In this document: positions 13,779-14,885 of the stretch, one piece after another
Layout: each line of letters opens with the position of its first letter
How positions within the stretch are numbered: the first letter of the stretch is position 1
Assembly (NCBI RefSeq): GCF_030530635.1
Contig: NZ_JAUMUL010000077.1
Location: forward strand, 1-14,885
DNA: 14,885 bases
Source of the DNA: Actinomyces sp.
GTDB lineage: Bacteria; Actinomycetota; Actinomycetes; Actinomycetales; Actinomycetaceae
Reading direction: 5' to 3'
Position numbers and translations under genes: made by a program
The notes under the pieces: generated by a model
Told to the model about the DNA's origin: nothing
The model's database searches: none
What the model saw: the letters and a program-made list of their open reading frames with translations, nothing else

Positions 13779-14153
13779 ATGGTTCTACAGGTTGTCCCCG
13801 AGGAACTCAGTCGTGCTGGGGCGCTGCTGGATGAGTGCCAGGCCTCGTTGGGACGAATGGTTGTGAACACCGGCAGTGAGGGTGCCTTCGGCCTGCCGGT
13901 GTTGGCTTCTGCGGCGGCACGGTTCGCCTACCACTTCAAGGACCGGGCGAGTCGGGATGCGTCCAGCGCGGTCGAGCTGGCCGATGGGCTGATGGCGGCT
14001 CAGCGGGACTTCGAGAACACCGATGAGGAAGCTGCCGACGGCGCGCGAACCCTTGGCGACTCCTCGCGCCAGTTCGGCGGTGGTCCTTCCAATGGCACCA
14101 TGGTCGAACGTGAGCCGGGTCGGGTGGTCAGCTATCGCGGCCTGACCATCTAA
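13779..14153 (+). CDS. small helical protein, type VII secretion-like (EspC/WXG100-like)
   Basis: A 124-residue protein, predicted from sequence as a helical hairpin. The first helix is about 7-30 (PEELSRAGALLDECQASLGR), a Gly-rich turn lies near 31-40, and a long second helix at about 41-92 contains ARFAYHFKDRAS. A disordered tail follows. The shape and Ala-rich pattern resemble EspC-type and WXG100-like proteins encoded next to type VII secretion substrates, but no W-x-G turn is present. ATG at 13779 is chosen because GGAGGT (13768-13773) lies 5 nt upstream; an earlier in-frame start at 13614 lies in the neighbouring gene's leader. The next gene, 90 bp downstream on the same strand, encodes a protein of similar helical type, so they may work as a pair. 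Family assignment is tentative. Confidence 0.65.
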   Translation: MVLQVVPEELSRAGALLDECQASLGRMVVNTGSEGAFGLPVLASAAARFAYHFKDRASRDASSAVELADGLMAAQRDFENTDEEAADGARTLGDSSRQFGGGPSNGTMVEREPGRVVSYRGLTI

Positions 14154-14243
14154 CCAGTAACCAGGCGGCCGCCACTGTGTGGTAAACGCCGTCGGTCGCC
14201 TACGCCCGTTTGCTCCCACCTCGTCTACTTTGTTCCCTTGTCT

Positions 14244-14801
14244 ATGTCCTCCTCGCTAACTGGCGGAGTCTCAACTGCGGCTGCGATGGGTGTCGGCGGC
14301 ATACTGGTGGGGCGGGTGCCCGACGATCCGGCGGCTGTTCGTGCCGTGGCGGAGGATTGGAAGGCCACCGCCCGCAGTTTCTGGGGAGCGGCTGACCTGG
14401 CTGATTACGCCCGTGGTGCCACGCCGTCATTTCAGGGTGCTACAGCCGATGCTTTCAGGTATGGCGCCCGGAAGCTGACTCGGACGTTGGAGCAAGACGC
14501 CGAGCGGCTCGAGGCGGGTGTGGGGCCGCTGGAGGCCTACGCGCGGGTACTTGATTCTGCGATTGCGGCGGCGGATGAGTTGCGGGAGTTCGCCGGCCGG
14601 ACGGTGTTGACCGCGTTGGGGACCCCGGCGGCCGGGATTGTGGCCGTAGCGGTTGTGCCGGCGGTTGCCCAGGCGTGGGCGGGCATACTCGCCGAGGTCA
14701 ATCTCGCCGCCCTGCGCACTGCGGCGGCATTATGCACGGCGCTGGGTGAGGGGGGCGCGGGCGCAGGGTGCCGAGCCGCTGGATCGGAGCGGCAAGGGTA
14801 A
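14244..14801 (+). CDS. type VII secretion-like helical protein, apparently frameshifted
   Basis: As read, a 185-residue protein. Its N-terminal part has PDDPAAVRAVAEDWKATARS then FWGAADLADYARG and SFQGATADAFRYGARKL, matching the helical N-terminal domain of many actinobacterial secreted or polymorphic-toxin proteins (W-x-x-x-A and G-x-x-A-D-A-F patterns). A hydrophobic stretch follows (about 120-168). The ending GCRAAGSERQG looks unnatural. Removing one base from the G6 run at 14750-14755 continues the frame to TAG at 14830-14832, with an Asp/Lys-rich tail ending KTDDDDDKTK, giving about 195 residues. The start is uncertain: the ATG at 14244 and the TTG at 14238 lack a ribosome site, and an ATG at 14286 is possible. 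It may be a secreted effector partner or scaffold; no toxin domain is present. Confidence 0.6.
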   Translation: MSSSLTGGVSTAAAMGVGGILVGRVPDDPAAVRAVAEDWKATARSFWGAADLADYARGATPSFQGATADAFRYGARKLTRTLEQDAERLEAGVGPLEAYARVLDSAIAAADELREFAGRTVLTALGTPAAGIVAVAVVPAVAQAWAGILAEVNLAALRTAAALCTALGEGGAGAGCRAAGSERQG

Positions 14802-14844
14802 AACCGATGACGATGATGATAAGACCAAATAGGGTGTTATTCGT

Positions 14845-14885
14845 GTGGTTTTACCATCGGGTTCGGTAGAGTTCGAGTTTGGTGG
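14845..14885 (+). CDS. possible start of a further gene, cut by the window edge
   Basis: A GTG at 14845 opens a frame reading (M)VLPSGSVEFEFGG, uninterrupted to the end of the window. It begins 12 nt after the frame-corrected stop (14832) of the preceding gene, with AGGGTG (14831-14836) upstream. The short length allows no family call. Confidence 0.35.
   Translation, partial: MVLPSGSVEFEFG

Noticed and set aside
12433..13779. Long plus-strand open frame (448 codons) opposite the Gfo/Idh gene
   Set aside because: It mirrors the minus-strand gene, whose Rossmann and EKP motifs are clear. Val/Gly/His/Asp-rich antisense frames are typical in high-GC DNA.

Overview
The window is GC-rich, uses GTG starts, has mostly GC-ending codons and carries Actinobacteria-type gene families. 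This fits a high-GC Gram-positive bacterium, most plausibly an Actinomyces-like member of the Actinomycetaceae. The genus is inferred from overall character, not from a marker gene. No rRNA, tRNA, CRISPR array or intact insertion sequence was seen.

Layout. Positions 1-288 hold no recognised gene and end in two strong tandem hairpins. From 4910 leftwards runs a minus-strand block: a 63-residue small protein, a TMEM175-type membrane protein, a ROK-family repressor, a GPH/MelB-type sugar symporter and an alpha/beta hydrolase. The last two overlap by ATGA. An AT-rich perfect palindrome between the ROK gene and the symporter gene is the obvious candidate operator, suggesting local control of a sugar or glycoside uptake unit. 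Between 4911 and 5691 lies gene-poor DNA containing a second, 31-residue small protein (5247-5342, minus) that resembles the 63-residue one. Next are a GMC flavoprotein oxidoreductase (minus), then divergently a maltose/galactoside-type O-acetyltransferase and a DHA2 multidrug transporter (plus). Convergent to these is a minus-strand pair: a Gfo/Idh/MocA oxidoreductase followed by a prolyl-oligopeptidase-family serine peptidase. The right end (plus) holds two small helical proteins resembling type VII secretion accessory or substrate proteins. The second appears frameshifted in a G6 run, and a possible third gene starts just before the window ends.

The most unusual item is the pair of small proteins at 4719-4910 and 5247-5342. 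Both begin Met-Phe, both have a good Shine-Dalgarno sequence, and both share a core of the form [IL]-D-A-x-T-x-R-x-I-A-E-x-x-N-x-x-L. They sit on the same strand, separated by what looks like an intrinsic terminator, and close to repeats and a palindrome in the flanking non-coding DNA. I do not recognise this family. The sugar-related genes (GPH symporter, ROK regulator, GMC oxidoreductase, Gfo/Idh oxidoreductase, sugar O-acetyltransferase) suggest a carbohydrate-handling neighbourhood, but they lie in several transcription units and a single shared pathway is only inference.
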